DNA of 64,000 bases, taken from positions 186,001 through 250,000 of the forward strand of contig JAZKZV010000017.1 of assembly GCA_045612845.1 (NCBI GenBank), read 5' to 3'. The stretch is from Ornithomonoglobus_A sp045612845. GTDB lineage: Bacteria; Bacillota; Clostridia; UBA1381. The first letter of the stretch is position 1, and each line of letters begins with the position of its first letter. A model generated the notes under the pieces. It worked only from the letters and a program-made list of their open reading frames with translations, was not told the DNA's origin and did not search any database. The position numbers were made by a program, and so were the translations under genes. Shown piece by piece: positions 1 to 7,055 of the stretch.

Positions 1-554
1 GCTAAAACTGCTCTGTTCACAAGGTCTACCGCATATGCGCTTATACGCTTTGCATGTGGGTGCGGATTAAAGATAACTGCATTACCGCCTGCAAGCATAC
101 ATATACTGTTACATATTACCGTACAGCTTGGGTTTGTTGACGGTGTGATTGCACCGATGATTCCAAACGGTGCCATCTCTACCAATGTTAAGCCTCTGTC
201 TCCCGAGAACGCTCTTGTTTCGAGGTCCTCTGTACCAAGTGTCTTATCAGCTACAAGATGATGTTTTAATATCTTATGATATACATTACCCATCTTTGTA
301 TCCTCAACAGCAAGCTTTGCCATTGTCTCTGCCTCTTCGTGAGTAAGGCGTCTTATTTCTTTTATTATGTTTTCTCTTTGTTCTTTATTATAATATCTGA
401 ATGTCTGGTATGCTTTATTACAAGCTGCTATGGCATCCTCCATAGAGTCAAATACACCAAGTTGCTTTCTCTTTGGTTTATCCTCTAAAGATGAAAGGTC
501 CATACCGCTCAAAACATTTTTTACTATTTCAGATACTTGTTTTTCATCTATCAC
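1..554 (-). CDS. eutE: CoA-acylating aldehyde dehydrogenase (EutE/PduP type), partial
   Basis: Oxidises an aldehyde (propionaldehyde or acetaldehyde) to the acyl-CoA with NAD+ inside a bacterial microcompartment. The visible N-terminal 184 residues carry the family signatures TPSTNPSCT and FNPHPHAK, and the first ~16 residues (EKQVSEIVKNVL) form an amphipathic helix like the encapsulation peptides of PduP/EutE. I chose a GTG start at 554 because AGGAGG lies nine bases upstream. The 3' two thirds, including the catalytic cysteine, lie beyond the window edge. It is the third gene of the operon after the aldolase and the GlcG-like gene, which suits lactaldehyde/propanediol/propionaldehyde metabolism from fucose or rhamnose. 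Family is certain; substrate is inferred from context. Confidence 0.93.
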   Translation of the reverse strand, partial: MIDEKQVSEIVKNVLSGMDLSSLEDKPKRKQLGVFDSMEDAIAACNKAYQTFRYYNKEQRENIIKEIRRLTHEEAETMAKLAVEDTKMGNVYHKILKHHLVADKTLGTEDLETRAFSGDRGLTLVEMAPFGIIGAITPSTNPSCTVICNSICMLAGGNAVIFNPHPHAKRISAYAVDLVNRAVL

Positions 555-578
555 CCAACAAAGCCTCCTTTCTATATT

Positions 579-1064
579 TTAGTCAAGTACTTGAAAAATC
601 TTTACAGCAACCTGTGCAAGCATCATATCCTGCTCCTTGCTGCCGCCGCTTACGCCTATTGCGCCGCATAAGTGTCCGTCATTTACAAGCGGCTCGCCGC
701 CACCTAACAACAGTAACCCGTTACCGTTACTAAGACCATCAAGCGCTCCGCCTCTCGACTCCTCGAGTGCCTTTTGTGTGGACATTTTAAGTGCCGCCGA
801 CGTATATGCCTTATCCTGTGCCGCCTTTATGCTTGCTATGTAAGAATCGTCCATGGCATGAAGTGCCACAAGATTTGCTCCCTTATTGACAACAGCCACA
901 ACAACATTTAAATTCATAATCTGTGCTGCTTTTTCCACTGCGTCAATAAGCACCTTGGCTTTTTTAAGATTTACATCTTGTGCAAAGCCATTTTGCATAA
1001 CCGGAACCGTTTTCGACGGTGTTATCTGATTTTTCACTGCCTCAAGCATTTCATCGATATTCAA
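579..1064 (-). CDS. GlcG/HbpS-like (PduO C-terminal domain) protein
   Basis: A 161-residue single-domain protein of the GlcG/HbpS family, the same fold as the C-terminal domain of PduO, which binds haem or cobalamin-like ligands. Visible signatures are VVAVVNKGANLVALHAMDD, the glycine-rich GLLLLGGGEPL and AIGVSGG near the C-terminus. Such proteins recur in microcompartment operons, where they have been proposed to assist cofactor or redox handling; the exact job is unknown. The start is TTG at 1064, with AAGGA eleven bases upstream; the two ATGs nearby are out of frame. It lies 24 bases upstream of the aldehyde dehydrogenase and 35 bases downstream of the aldolase, so it is co-transcribed with both. 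Confidence 0.85.
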   Translation of the reverse strand: MNIDEMLEAVKNQITPSKTVPVMQNGFAQDVNLKKAKVLIDAVEKAAQIMNLNVVVAVVNKGANLVALHAMDDSYIASIKAAQDKAYTSAALKMSTQKALEESRGGALDGLSNGNGLLLLGGGEPLVNDGHLCGAIGVSGGSKEQDMMLAQVAVKIFQVLD

Positions 1065-1099
1065 AGCATATCATTCCTTTCTGCCTAAGACAAGTATTA

Positions 1100-1978
1100 T
1101 TATTTCTTATATTGGTCAAGTACCTTCTTTGTGATTTGTGCAACCAATGATTCAAGGTCTTTATCGCCTGCTGCTGAATTTGAGCAAACCTGTGATGGCA
1201 ATGGTTGGAAACCATGATATGCAGCTGATGACTCGTAACCAAACTTATCGTTTGCTTCTGTTGGAGTCAATTCACAAGTTCCGTCCTCATAACAACCCGG
1301 GCAAAGCTTCTCCAATGGGTGCTTACCTGATACGTTGAATTGCTTTCTTAGTTCTACAAGCTTCTTAACCTCACCGCAAGGGATTTCCTGCTCGCCGCCA
1401 AGAAGTCTTGCATACATAAGTAGCTTTGCATAGAATTCTGTTGATTCCATTCTGAAGAATGCAGTATTCAAATCGCAACCAAATGACAATGCACCGTGGT
1501 TTGCAAGAAGAATTGCATCGTGTTGTTGAATGTATGGCTCCAATGACTCAGGAATTTCCATTGTTGATGGTGTTCCGTACTGAGCAATCGGAACTGAACC
1601 TAAGAATATTACTGCCTCAGGCATGATAAGCTTATCAAGCGGAATACCTGCTATTGCAAATGAAGTAGCAATAGGAGGATGTGCGTGAACAACAGCATTT
1701 ACATCAGGTCTTTCCTGATACACCTTAAGGTGCATCTTGAACTCTGATGACGGCTTATATTTTCCGCATGGCTCTTTAAGATTGCCTTGTCCGTCTACCT
1801 TACAGATCATATCAGGAGTCATATAACCCTTTGACACACCTGTAGGAGTAGCAAAATATGTATTTTCGTCTACCTTTACAGATATATTACCGTCATTTGC
1901 GGCAACGAATCCGTCGGTATATATTCTTTTTCCGATTTCGCAAATCTCTTTTTTGATTTCGTAATCTGACTTAAACAT
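1100..1978 (-). CDS. fucA: Class II aldolase, L-fuculose-phosphate aldolase type, with microcompartment-targeting tail
   Basis: Zinc-dependent retro-aldol cleavage of L-fuculose-1-phosphate (or rhamnulose-1-phosphate) to dihydroxyacetone phosphate and lactaldehyde. Zinc-site sequences VHAHPP and ANHGAL are present, with DGNISV near the N-terminus. At 292 residues it is about 80 longer than a plain FucA; the extra C-terminal part is a linker ending in an amphipathic helix (LESLVAQITKKVLDQYKK), the hallmark of microcompartment-targeted aldolases. The ATG at 1978 is preferred over the one at 1987 because GGAG abuts the latter but lies eight bases from the former. It is the first gene after the promoter at 2038-2066. 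Context with EutE suggests a fucose/rhamnose-degrading (GRM5-like) compartment; shell genes are not in view. Confidence 0.92.
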   Translation of the reverse strand: MFKSDYEIKKEICEIGKRIYTDGFVAANDGNISVKVDENTYFATPTGVSKGYMTPDMICKVDGQGNLKEPCGKYKPSSEFKMHLKVYQERPDVNAVVHAHPPIATSFAIAGIPLDKLIMPEAVIFLGSVPIAQYGTPSTMEIPESLEPYIQQHDAILLANHGALSFGCDLNTAFFRMESTEFYAKLLMYARLLGGEQEIPCGEVKKLVELRKQFNVSGKHPLEKLCPGCYEDGTCELTPTEANDKFGYESSAAYHGFQPLPSQVCSNSAAGDKDLESLVAQITKKVLDQYKK

Positions 1979-2037
1979 AATACCCATCTCCTTTTGTTTT
2001 TTTTGGCTTTTTTTGTTTTTATTTGCCTTTTGATTTC

Positions 2038-2066
2038 ATTATACACTATTTTTTTGCTTTTGTAAA
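2038..2066 (-). promoter_or_regulatory. Sigma-A promoter of the microcompartment operon
   Basis: Read on the minus strand, TTTACA and TATAAT are separated by 17 bases, about 60 bases before the aldolase start. The 5' leader is very A-rich and I see no riboswitch in it. The rest of 1979-2371 is AT-rich spacer that also holds the plus-strand promoter for the lipid kinase. Confidence 0.75.
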
Positions 2067-2241
2067 GGGTTTTTTTATATTTTTTTAAATTTTACAAAAT
2101 TTTTTTTATTTACTGATTAAATATGGAAAAATGTCATAAATTTGCATATTTTTTATATCCGTTGTGTATAAATAATTTCATATTAAATGGTACACACAAT
2201 ATATTGTTTTTACATAATAATGGTAATTTTTTGTTTTTTAC

Positions 2242-2270
2242 TTGACGAGGACTGAATTTACGAGTATAAT
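2242..2270 (+). promoter_or_regulatory. Sigma-A promoter of the lipid-kinase gene
   Basis: TTGACG and TATAAT are separated by exactly 17 bases. Start of transcription would fall near 2277, giving a ~95-base leader. That leader contains a 7-bp inverted repeat, GCTCACA at 2318-2324 and TGTGAGC at 2348-2354, just before the ribosome-binding site, which could act as an operator or hairpin. Confidence 0.8.
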
Positions 2271-2371
2271 AATGGTAGATGTTAAAAACAAAGAAAAAAC
2301 AATTTTATACTGCATAAGCTCACATATGCAGCGCATTTTTTAACACTTGTGAGCAGAAAGTCGGGGATTTT

Positions 2372-3274
2372 ATGTCCAAAAAGCTTTTGTTTATATTCAA
2401 CCCCACATCAGGTAAAGCGAATATAAAAAATAATTTATTCGAAATAATTGATATTTTTACCAAAGCAGATTATGATGTAACCGTTCACCCCACTCAATGC
2501 CAGGACGACGCATTTATTGCAATAACAGATAAAGCACAGGAATACGACGTTGTCGTTATTTCGGGAGGCGATGGCACATTAAACGAAGCAGTACGTGCAA
2601 TGATGACCTTTGATTATGATAAACGAAAACCCATAGGTTATATTCCATCAGGAACAACAAATGATTTTGCCATAAGCAGAGGAATACCTACTGATATAAT
2701 AGAAGCAACAAGGCACATAGCCCGCGGGGAAACATTCGAGTGCGATATAGGGTTGTTCAATAAAAAACACTTCACGTATGTTGCCGCTTTCGGCGCTTTT
2801 ACGGATGTATCTTATGATACACCTCAGGAGGCAAAAAACATTTTCGGAAATGCTGCATATGTATGGGAAAGTGTAAAAAGAATTACCAAAATAGAATCAC
2901 ATCACATAACACTGACAACTGACGACAAAACCATAGAGGGCGATTTCTCACTTGGACTTATACTGAATTCAACACGTCTTGGCGGATTTGACATCAAACT
3001 TATGGACGTGGAAAGTATTGTCGATTTAACAGACGGTTTGTTCGAAATTGTTCTCGTTAAAAAGCCTGTTACACTTTTACAGATACAGGAAATTCTTAAT
3101 GTGATTATAAATGGTGGAATAGAAGAAACAGACCAGTTTATCTTAATAAAAACATCAAATGCACATATTTCTTGCGACACTGACATAAAATGGACATTAG
3201 ACGGAGAATTTGGCGGAGCATACAATGATGTTGATATAACAGTATTAAATAAACCAATTAAATTTATAAATTAA
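2372..3274 (+). CDS. dgkB: Diacylglycerol kinase-family lipid kinase
   Basis: Phosphorylates diacylglycerol or a related membrane lipid with ATP, returning it to phosphatidic acid for phospholipid and teichoic-acid turnover. The 300-residue length and the N-terminal NPTSGK plus VISGGDGTLNEAV nucleotide-binding motif are diagnostic of the DgkB/YegS/BmrU family; the C-terminal half is the usual beta-sandwich. ATG start with GGGGA ten bases upstream. The next gene follows after 17 bases on the same strand, so the two probably form an operon ending at the terminator at 3805. Whether the true substrate is diacylglycerol or another lipid cannot be told from sequence. Confidence 0.85.
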   Translation: MSKKLLFIFNPTSGKANIKNNLFEIIDIFTKADYDVTVHPTQCQDDAFIAITDKAQEYDVVVISGGDGTLNEAVRAMMTFDYDKRKPIGYIPSGTTNDFAISRGIPTDIIEATRHIARGETFECDIGLFNKKHFTYVAAFGAFTDVSYDTPQEAKNIFGNAAYVWESVKRITKIESHHITLTTDDKTIEGDFSLGLILNSTRLGGFDIKLMDVESIVDLTDGLFEIVLVKKPVTLLQIQEILNVIINGGIEETDQFILIKTSNAHISCDTDIKWTLDGEFGGAYNDVDITVLNKPIKFIN

Positions 3275-3291
3275 CGAAAGGATTTTAAAAT

Positions 3292-3792
3292 ATGGATGGA
3301 GTTGTACAATCAATAGTCGGGTCGCTTTCGGGCAAAATATCAAGCGAGATTATTGTATTTTTAGTATCTATGATACCTCTTCTGGAGCTTCGTGGCTCTA
3401 TTCTTGCAGCAGGCTTTATGGAAACCACATTCCTACCCACATACATTGCAGCAGTTTTGGGAAATATGTTCCCAATACCTTTTATACTTATATTTATAAG
3501 TAAAGTTTTTGATGTCATGGAAAAAATTAAATGGTTAGAAAAAATCCCAAAAAAAATAAAAGCAAAGGCAATATCAAAATCAGAACAAATAGAGAAATAC
3601 GGATACTGGGGATTATTTATATTCGTTGCAATACCATTGCCGGGAACAGGTGCGTGGACAGGAAGCCTTCTGGCAGTGTTACTTGGACTCAAAAAAGGCA
3701 AAAGCCTGCTTGCAATATTTGGAGGAGTTTTAACTGCCGGACTTATTATGTCGTTATTGGCATTTGGTATTATACAAAAAATAGTAGGTTAA
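3292..3792 (+). CDS. Small multidrug-export family (COG2426) membrane protein
   Basis: A 166-residue integral membrane protein of the COG2426 / Sm_multidrug_ex family. It has about four hydrophobic segments, the motif PLLELRGSI after the first, and a PLPGTGAWTGSL stretch in the third. Despite the family name no transport substrate is established. The ribosome-binding site GAAAGGA precedes the ATG. It sits 17 bases after the lipid kinase and ends in a strong terminator, so the pair is a two-gene operon, which loosely suggests a membrane-envelope role. Confidence 0.8.
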   Translation: MDGVVQSIVGSLSGKISSEIIVFLVSMIPLLELRGSILAAGFMETTFLPTYIAAVLGNMFPIPFILIFISKVFDVMEKIKWLEKIPKKIKAKAISKSEQIEKYGYWGLFIFVAIPLPGTGAWTGSLLAVLLGLKKGKSLLAIFGGVLTAGLIMSLLAFGIIQKIVG

Positions 3793-3804
3793 TTATACAA
3801 ACAA

Positions 3805-3834
3805 AAATGAGTCTCATAAGAGACTCATTTTTTA
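3805..3834. terminator. Bidirectional intrinsic terminator
   Basis: An 11-bp perfect stem (AAATGAGTCTC / GAGACTCATTT) with loop ATAA and T-runs on both sides. It separates the plus-strand lipid-kinase operon from the convergent gdhA. Confidence 0.9.
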
Positions 3835-3846
3835 TATGTAATTTTA

Positions 3847-5187
3847 TTAGCAAACGCCTTGTGCCATCATAGCTTCTGCTACCTTTAAGAAACCTGCAAT
3901 GTTAGCACCTGCAACAAGGTCATCACCCAAGCCGCACTCTTTAGCGGCCTTAATTGAACTGTCGAATATATCTGACATAATTCTCTTAAGCTTTTCGTCT
4001 ACTTCTTCTGCTGTCCAGTTGTATCTCATTGAGTTCTGGCTCATTTCCAAACCTGATACTGCAACACCGCCGGCATTAACTGCCTTTGAAGGAGCAATTA
4101 TAACACCATTTTGCTTTAAGTAAGCTGCAGCTTCGTTTGTTGTAGGCATGTTTGATACTTCAACATAGTATTTAATACCATTTTCAACAATCTTCTTAGC
4201 TTCTTCCATACCAACTTCGTTCTGAGTAGCACATGGCATAAGAATATCTGCCTTAACACCCCATGGCTTTTGACCTGCATAGAACGGAACACCAAACTTA
4301 TCTGCATAATCCTGAACTTTGTTACGTCCTGATGCTCTCATCTCAAGCATAAAGTCTATTTTTTCTTGTGTGCTAACGCCATCTTCATCATATATGTAAC
4401 CATCCGGGCCGGAAATTGTAACAACCTTACCGCCAAGCTCATTAACCTTTATAACTGTACCCCATGCAACGTTACCAAAACCTGATACAGCAAAAGTCTT
4501 ACCCTTTATGCTATCACCAAAGTGTTCAAGCATTTTTACTGTGTAGTAAACTGCACCAAAGCCTGTTGCTTCGGGACGGATTAGTGAACCACCATATGAA
4601 ATACCCTTACCTGTAAGAACACCCTCATAGCAGTTCTTTAATCTCTTATATTGTCCAAACATATATCCGATTTCTCTTGCACCTGTACCAATATCGCCGG
4701 CAGGAACGTCTGTATCTGCGCCAATGTGTCTGAACAATTCAGTCATAAAGCTCTGACAGAATGCCATAATTTCACGGTCTGATTTTCCGCTCGGGTCAAA
4801 GTCAGAACCACCTTTTCCGCCGCCCATAGGAAGTGTTGTAAGTGAATTTTTGAATGTTTGTTCAAAACCAAGGAATTTGATTATGCTCAAATTAACTGAC
4901 GGATGAAGTCTTATACCACCCTTATATGGACCTATTGCACTGTTAAACTGTACTCTGTAGCCTCTGTTTACCTGTACATTACCATTATCGTCCACCCATG
5001 GAACTCTGAACATTATCTGTCTTTCAGGCTCTACCATTCTCTCTAAAAGAGCTGCCTTTTCATATTCAGGATGTTGTTCCAAAACAGGCTCTAAAGATTC
5101 CAAAATCTCTGTTGCAGCTTGAATAAACTCAGGCTCGTTCGGATTCTTCTTCTTTAAATCTTCTAATACTCTCTTTGCGTATGACAT
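3847..5187 (-). CDS. gdhA: NADP-specific glutamate dehydrogenase
   Basis: Catalyses reversible reductive amination of 2-oxoglutarate with ammonium to glutamate, a main ammonium-assimilation route in anaerobic gut bacteria. At 446 residues it matches the hexameric class. PMGGGKGGSDFDPSGKSD contains the substrate-binding and catalytic lysines, PAGDIGTGAREIG follows, and GFGNVAWG begins the Rossmann dinucleotide fold. The ATG at 5187 has GGGAGG eight bases upstream; an ATG 18 bases earlier lacks a site. It is a monocistronic unit between a minus-strand promoter at 5246-5274 and the terminator at 3805. The long hexameric form and this sequence type point to NADPH rather than NADH, but this is by family resemblance. 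Confidence 0.95.
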   Translation of the reverse strand: MSYAKRVLEDLKKKNPNEPEFIQAATEILESLEPVLEQHPEYEKAALLERMVEPERQIMFRVPWVDDNGNVQVNRGYRVQFNSAIGPYKGGIRLHPSVNLSIIKFLGFEQTFKNSLTTLPMGGGKGGSDFDPSGKSDREIMAFCQSFMTELFRHIGADTDVPAGDIGTGAREIGYMFGQYKRLKNCYEGVLTGKGISYGGSLIRPEATGFGAVYYTVKMLEHFGDSIKGKTFAVSGFGNVAWGTVIKVNELGGKVVTISGPDGYIYDEDGVSTQEKIDFMLEMRASGRNKVQDYADKFGVPFYAGQKPWGVKADILMPCATQNEVGMEEAKKIVENGIKYYVEVSNMPTTNEAAAYLKQNGVIIAPSKAVNAGGVAVSGLEMSQNSMRYNWTAEEVDEKLKRIMSDIFDSSIKAAKECGLGDDLVAGANIAGFLKVAEAMMAQGVC

Positions 5188-5245
5188 ATTAAATACCTCC
5201 CTCAATATTAGTACAATACAACCACCATACTAAATTATAGAAAAT

Positions 5246-5274
5246 ATTTTACCATAATATGTGTCATATTTCAA
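5246..5274 (-). promoter_or_regulatory. Sigma-A promoter of gdhA
   Basis: On the minus strand TTGAAA and TAAAAT are separated by 17 bases, about 60 bases upstream of the gdhA ATG. No clear operator is seen around it. Confidence 0.65.
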
Positions 5275-5387
5275 GTCTGTAAATATACTAATATTATTCT
5301 TTTCATAAAAAAGATTTTTGTACAAAATAACATTCTTTATGTACTATATTCTGTTTTTGTACTATAATTAAATTTTTTACAAAAAAA

Positions 5388-5420
5388 CCGAAAGCATCCA
5401 AATAAAAGCTTTCGGGTTTT
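5388..5420 (-). terminator. Intrinsic terminator of the XRE regulator gene
   Basis: Minus-strand hairpin with an 8-bp stem (CCGAAAGC / GCTTTCGG, loop 12) followed by a run of seven T, some 30 bases after the regulator's stop codon. Confidence 0.75.
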
Positions 5421-5452
5421 TACTTTTTATTCATGTATAGTATGTACATGGT

Positions 5453-5917
5453 TTAATATCTGAACCAACCCATACCCGGAGTAAGAATCTCCACAATAAA
5501 CAAAACAACCAATGCAAAGGCACATATACATGTCGCAATTCTGAACCATTTCTTATCAAGCATAATTGTTGCAATATGCTCTTTTTTATCCTCCAGACGA
5601 CCCTCGTAATGTTCTTTTGTCTGTGCAAGCAAATGTTCGTAGTAATCTTTTAGTTCTTTTATTCGTTCCTCGTACGATTCCTTAAGAGTAATTACGGAAT
5701 TCGCCTCTACATCTTCTGTTTTTGTTACAGAATAAATAGCATCAAGAGAGCCTCCCATAGCTTTTACTATTGCCGAAACAGTCTCAAACCTCGGATCTTC
5801 TGTCTTTCCGGAAAAAATATTTTTAACTGTAGCCTCAGGAATTCCACTCAAATTTGATATAGATTCAATTGTGAAATTTCCCTGTGTTTTCAACGTATTT
5901 AAATATGCAGGTAGCAT
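5453..5917 (-). CDS. Membrane-anchored XRE-family HTH regulator
   Basis: A 154-residue protein with three parts. Residues 14-62 are an XRE/HTH_3 DNA-binding domain (ESISNLSGIPEATVKNIF). Residues ~78-115 are a charged, tyrosine-rich coiled coil. Residues ~125-145 are one hydrophobic transmembrane helix, followed by a short tail GMGWFRY. The topology would tether a DNA-binding repressor to the membrane. RBS AAGGAG precedes the ATG. It is divergent from the amidase-holin pair and shares with it a control region carrying three ATTTGCA sites at 21-bp spacing, so autoregulation and control of the lysis genes are likely (inference). I do not recognise a named orthologue. Confidence 0.85.
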   Translation of the reverse strand: MLPAYLNTLKTQGNFTIESISNLSGIPEATVKNIFSGKTEDPRFETVSAIVKAMGGSLDAIYSVTKTEDVEANSVITLKESYEERIKELKDYYEHLLAQTKEHYEGRLEDKKEHIATIMLDKKWFRIATCICAFALVVLFIVEILTPGMGWFRY

Positions 5918-5948
5918 TTTTGACTCCTTAAAACATCATATTTTTTTC

Positions 5949-5997
5949 ATTTGCAGTGTATAAAAAAATATTTGCACCCCTGATTTTCATATTTGCA
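5949..5997. promoter_or_regulatory. Three ATTTGCA operator repeats with 21-bp period
   Basis: Identical heptamers ATTTGCA start at 5949, 5970 and 5991, i.e. exactly two helical turns apart, on one face of the DNA. They lie between the divergent regulator and amidase genes and span the regulator's -10 element and its early transcribed region. The likely ligand is the XRE protein encoded next door (inference). Confidence 0.7.
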
Positions 5998-6014
5998 TCT
6001 TTATTTTCTGACAA
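5986..6014 (-). promoter_or_regulatory. Promoter of the XRE regulator gene
   Basis: Minus-strand TTGTCA and TATGAA with a 17-base spacer. The third ATTTGCA repeat overlaps the -10 and the spacer, and the other two lie just downstream of the start of transcription, as expected for an autorepressed gene. Confidence 0.5.
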
Positions 6015-6056
6015 ATTTCATGTATTATCAACTCACAAGTCAAAACCAAAGGAGGG

Positions 6057-6176
6057 ATGCCAAATGAAAAATTAAAAGTTAATAAAAAGATTGTAATAAA
6101 TCTTAAACTAAATGATAACACGAATAAGACAAAAAGTCAATATTTTTTTAAATTAAAAATTATTGAAATTAAATAA
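6057..6176 (+). CDS. Possible 39-residue lysine-rich peptide
   Basis: An ATG directly after AGGAGGG opens a 39-codon frame (MPNEKLKVNKKIVINLKL...), very rich in lysine, asparagine and isoleucine. The Shine-Dalgarno sequence is only one base from this ATG, which is too close; at the normal distance there is an ATG opening a three-codon frame. The AT richness could produce such a frame by chance. Its place in front of the amidase gene makes a leader peptide or small basic protein possible, but evidence is weak. Confidence 0.25.
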   Translation: MPNEKLKVNKKIVINLKLNDNTNKTKSQYFFKLKIIEIK

Positions 6177-6224
6177 AAAAGTATAAACAGTAAAATCAAG
6201 AAAAAAAATGAACAGGAGGTCAAA

Positions 6225-6827
6225 ATGAACATTATTAAAACCAACCTAAAATTCAACCAGAAGCTTTCAGTCCGAGCAAGGACAAACTACATAATTTTAC
6301 ATCACCGTGCAGGAAACGGAGATATAACGAGCATACACAACCAACACTTAAATCAGGGATATGCAGGTATAGGTTATCACTATTATGTCAGAAAAGACGG
6401 AAATATTTACGCCGGCCGCCCTGTTGAAACAGTGGGTGCACATTGTTTAAATTACAACAACAATTCCATAGGAGTTTGTTTTGAGGGTGATTTCGAAAAC
6501 GATATAATGTGTGAAGCGCAGAAAAGGTCCGGTGCAGAACTTATAATTCATTTAAGGAGCATATACAAATCAGCATCTGTAATACGTCATAAGGATATGA
6601 ACTCAACAGCATGCCCCGGAAAAAACTTTCCGTTTAATGACATAATAAACTGCAAAACAAATAAGAAAGAGCTCGTTAGCGCAAATGATATTATCTGGGA
6701 GCTCATGCACGGAAAACACGCAATAGAAATAAATGATGTTGATACAGCGGTAAAATGTCTGGAAAATGCCAGACAACAAAATAATTCTCTGTATTGGATT
6801 TTATATAAAATAGTAAACAAGGAGTGA
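6225..6827 (+). CDS. N-acetylmuramoyl-L-alanine amidase (Amidase_2/PGRP fold), phage-lysin type
   Basis: Zinc amidase that cuts the MurNAc-L-Ala bond of peptidoglycan. Residues ~22-145 form the Amidase_2 domain with zinc ligands in IILHHRAG, VIRHKDM and TACPG, and the GIGYHYYV strand carrying the catalytic tyrosine. The last ~45 residues (SANDIIWELMHGK...) are a small helical domain of unknown role, perhaps wall-binding. No signal peptide is visible, as in phage endolysins, so export would need a holin. RBS AGGAGG five bases before the ATG. A holin-like gene follows after five bases. No other phage gene lies nearby, so this is an isolated lytic module rather than a prophage. Confidence 0.92.
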   Translation: MNIIKTNLKFNQKLSVRARTNYIILHHRAGNGDITSIHNQHLNQGYAGIGYHYYVRKDGNIYAGRPVETVGAHCLNYNNNSIGVCFEGDFENDIMCEAQKRSGAELIIHLRSIYKSASVIRHKDMNSTACPGKNFPFNDIINCKTNKKELVSANDIIWELMHGKHAIEINDVDTAVKCLENARQQNNSLYWILYKIVNKE

Positions 6828-6832
6828 TTAAA

Positions 6833-6985
6833 ATGTCAAAAATACTAAAGAATGCATCTTTGTGGAGTGCAATATTATCGCTTATATATCTGATTGTTAA
6901 AAATTGGATTGGATATGATTTACCCGGATGGAATGATATTTCCACACAGATTACAGCTATTTTATCTATAGTTTTGGGCGTGTGA
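6833..6985 (+). CDS. Small holin-like membrane protein (50 aa)
   Basis: A 50-residue protein, MSKILKNASLWSAILSLIYL... . Its layout is a charged N-terminus, a hydrophobic helix, a short polar hinge with YDLPGWN, and a second hydrophobic stretch ending in ILSIVLGV. This is the layout of the small clostridial phage holins of the phi-LC3 type. RBS AAGGAG seven bases upstream of the ATG at 6833, which overlaps the amidase tail region by context only (five-base gap). Position directly after an amidase without signal peptide is the main support. It is too short for most gene finders. The pair ends at the terminator at 7017. Confidence 0.75.
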   Translation: MSKILKNASLWSAILSLIYLIVKNWIGYDLPGWNDISTQITAILSIVLGV

Positions 6986-7016
6986 TTGACACATCTCCCC
7001 ATTTTGCAGCAACATT

Positions 7017-7053
7017 AAAAGAGCACATCACTCATAAGTGATGTGCTCTTTTT
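7017..7053. terminator. Bidirectional intrinsic terminator
   Basis: Perfect 16-bp stem (AAAAGAGCACATCACT and complement) with loop CATA and T-run. It serves both the amidase-holin pair and the convergent PEP carboxykinase gene, whose stop lies three bases beyond. Confidence 0.9.
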
Positions 7054-7055
7054 AA

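Noticed and set aside
6225..6827. Sporulation or housekeeping amidase role for the 200-residue amidase
   Set aside because: It lacks a signal peptide and is coupled to a holin-like gene, unlike the secreted amidase at 24993.
5453..7050. A prophage at the amidase-holin locus
   Set aside because: No integrase, terminase, capsid, tail or attachment repeats; flanking genes are housekeeping.
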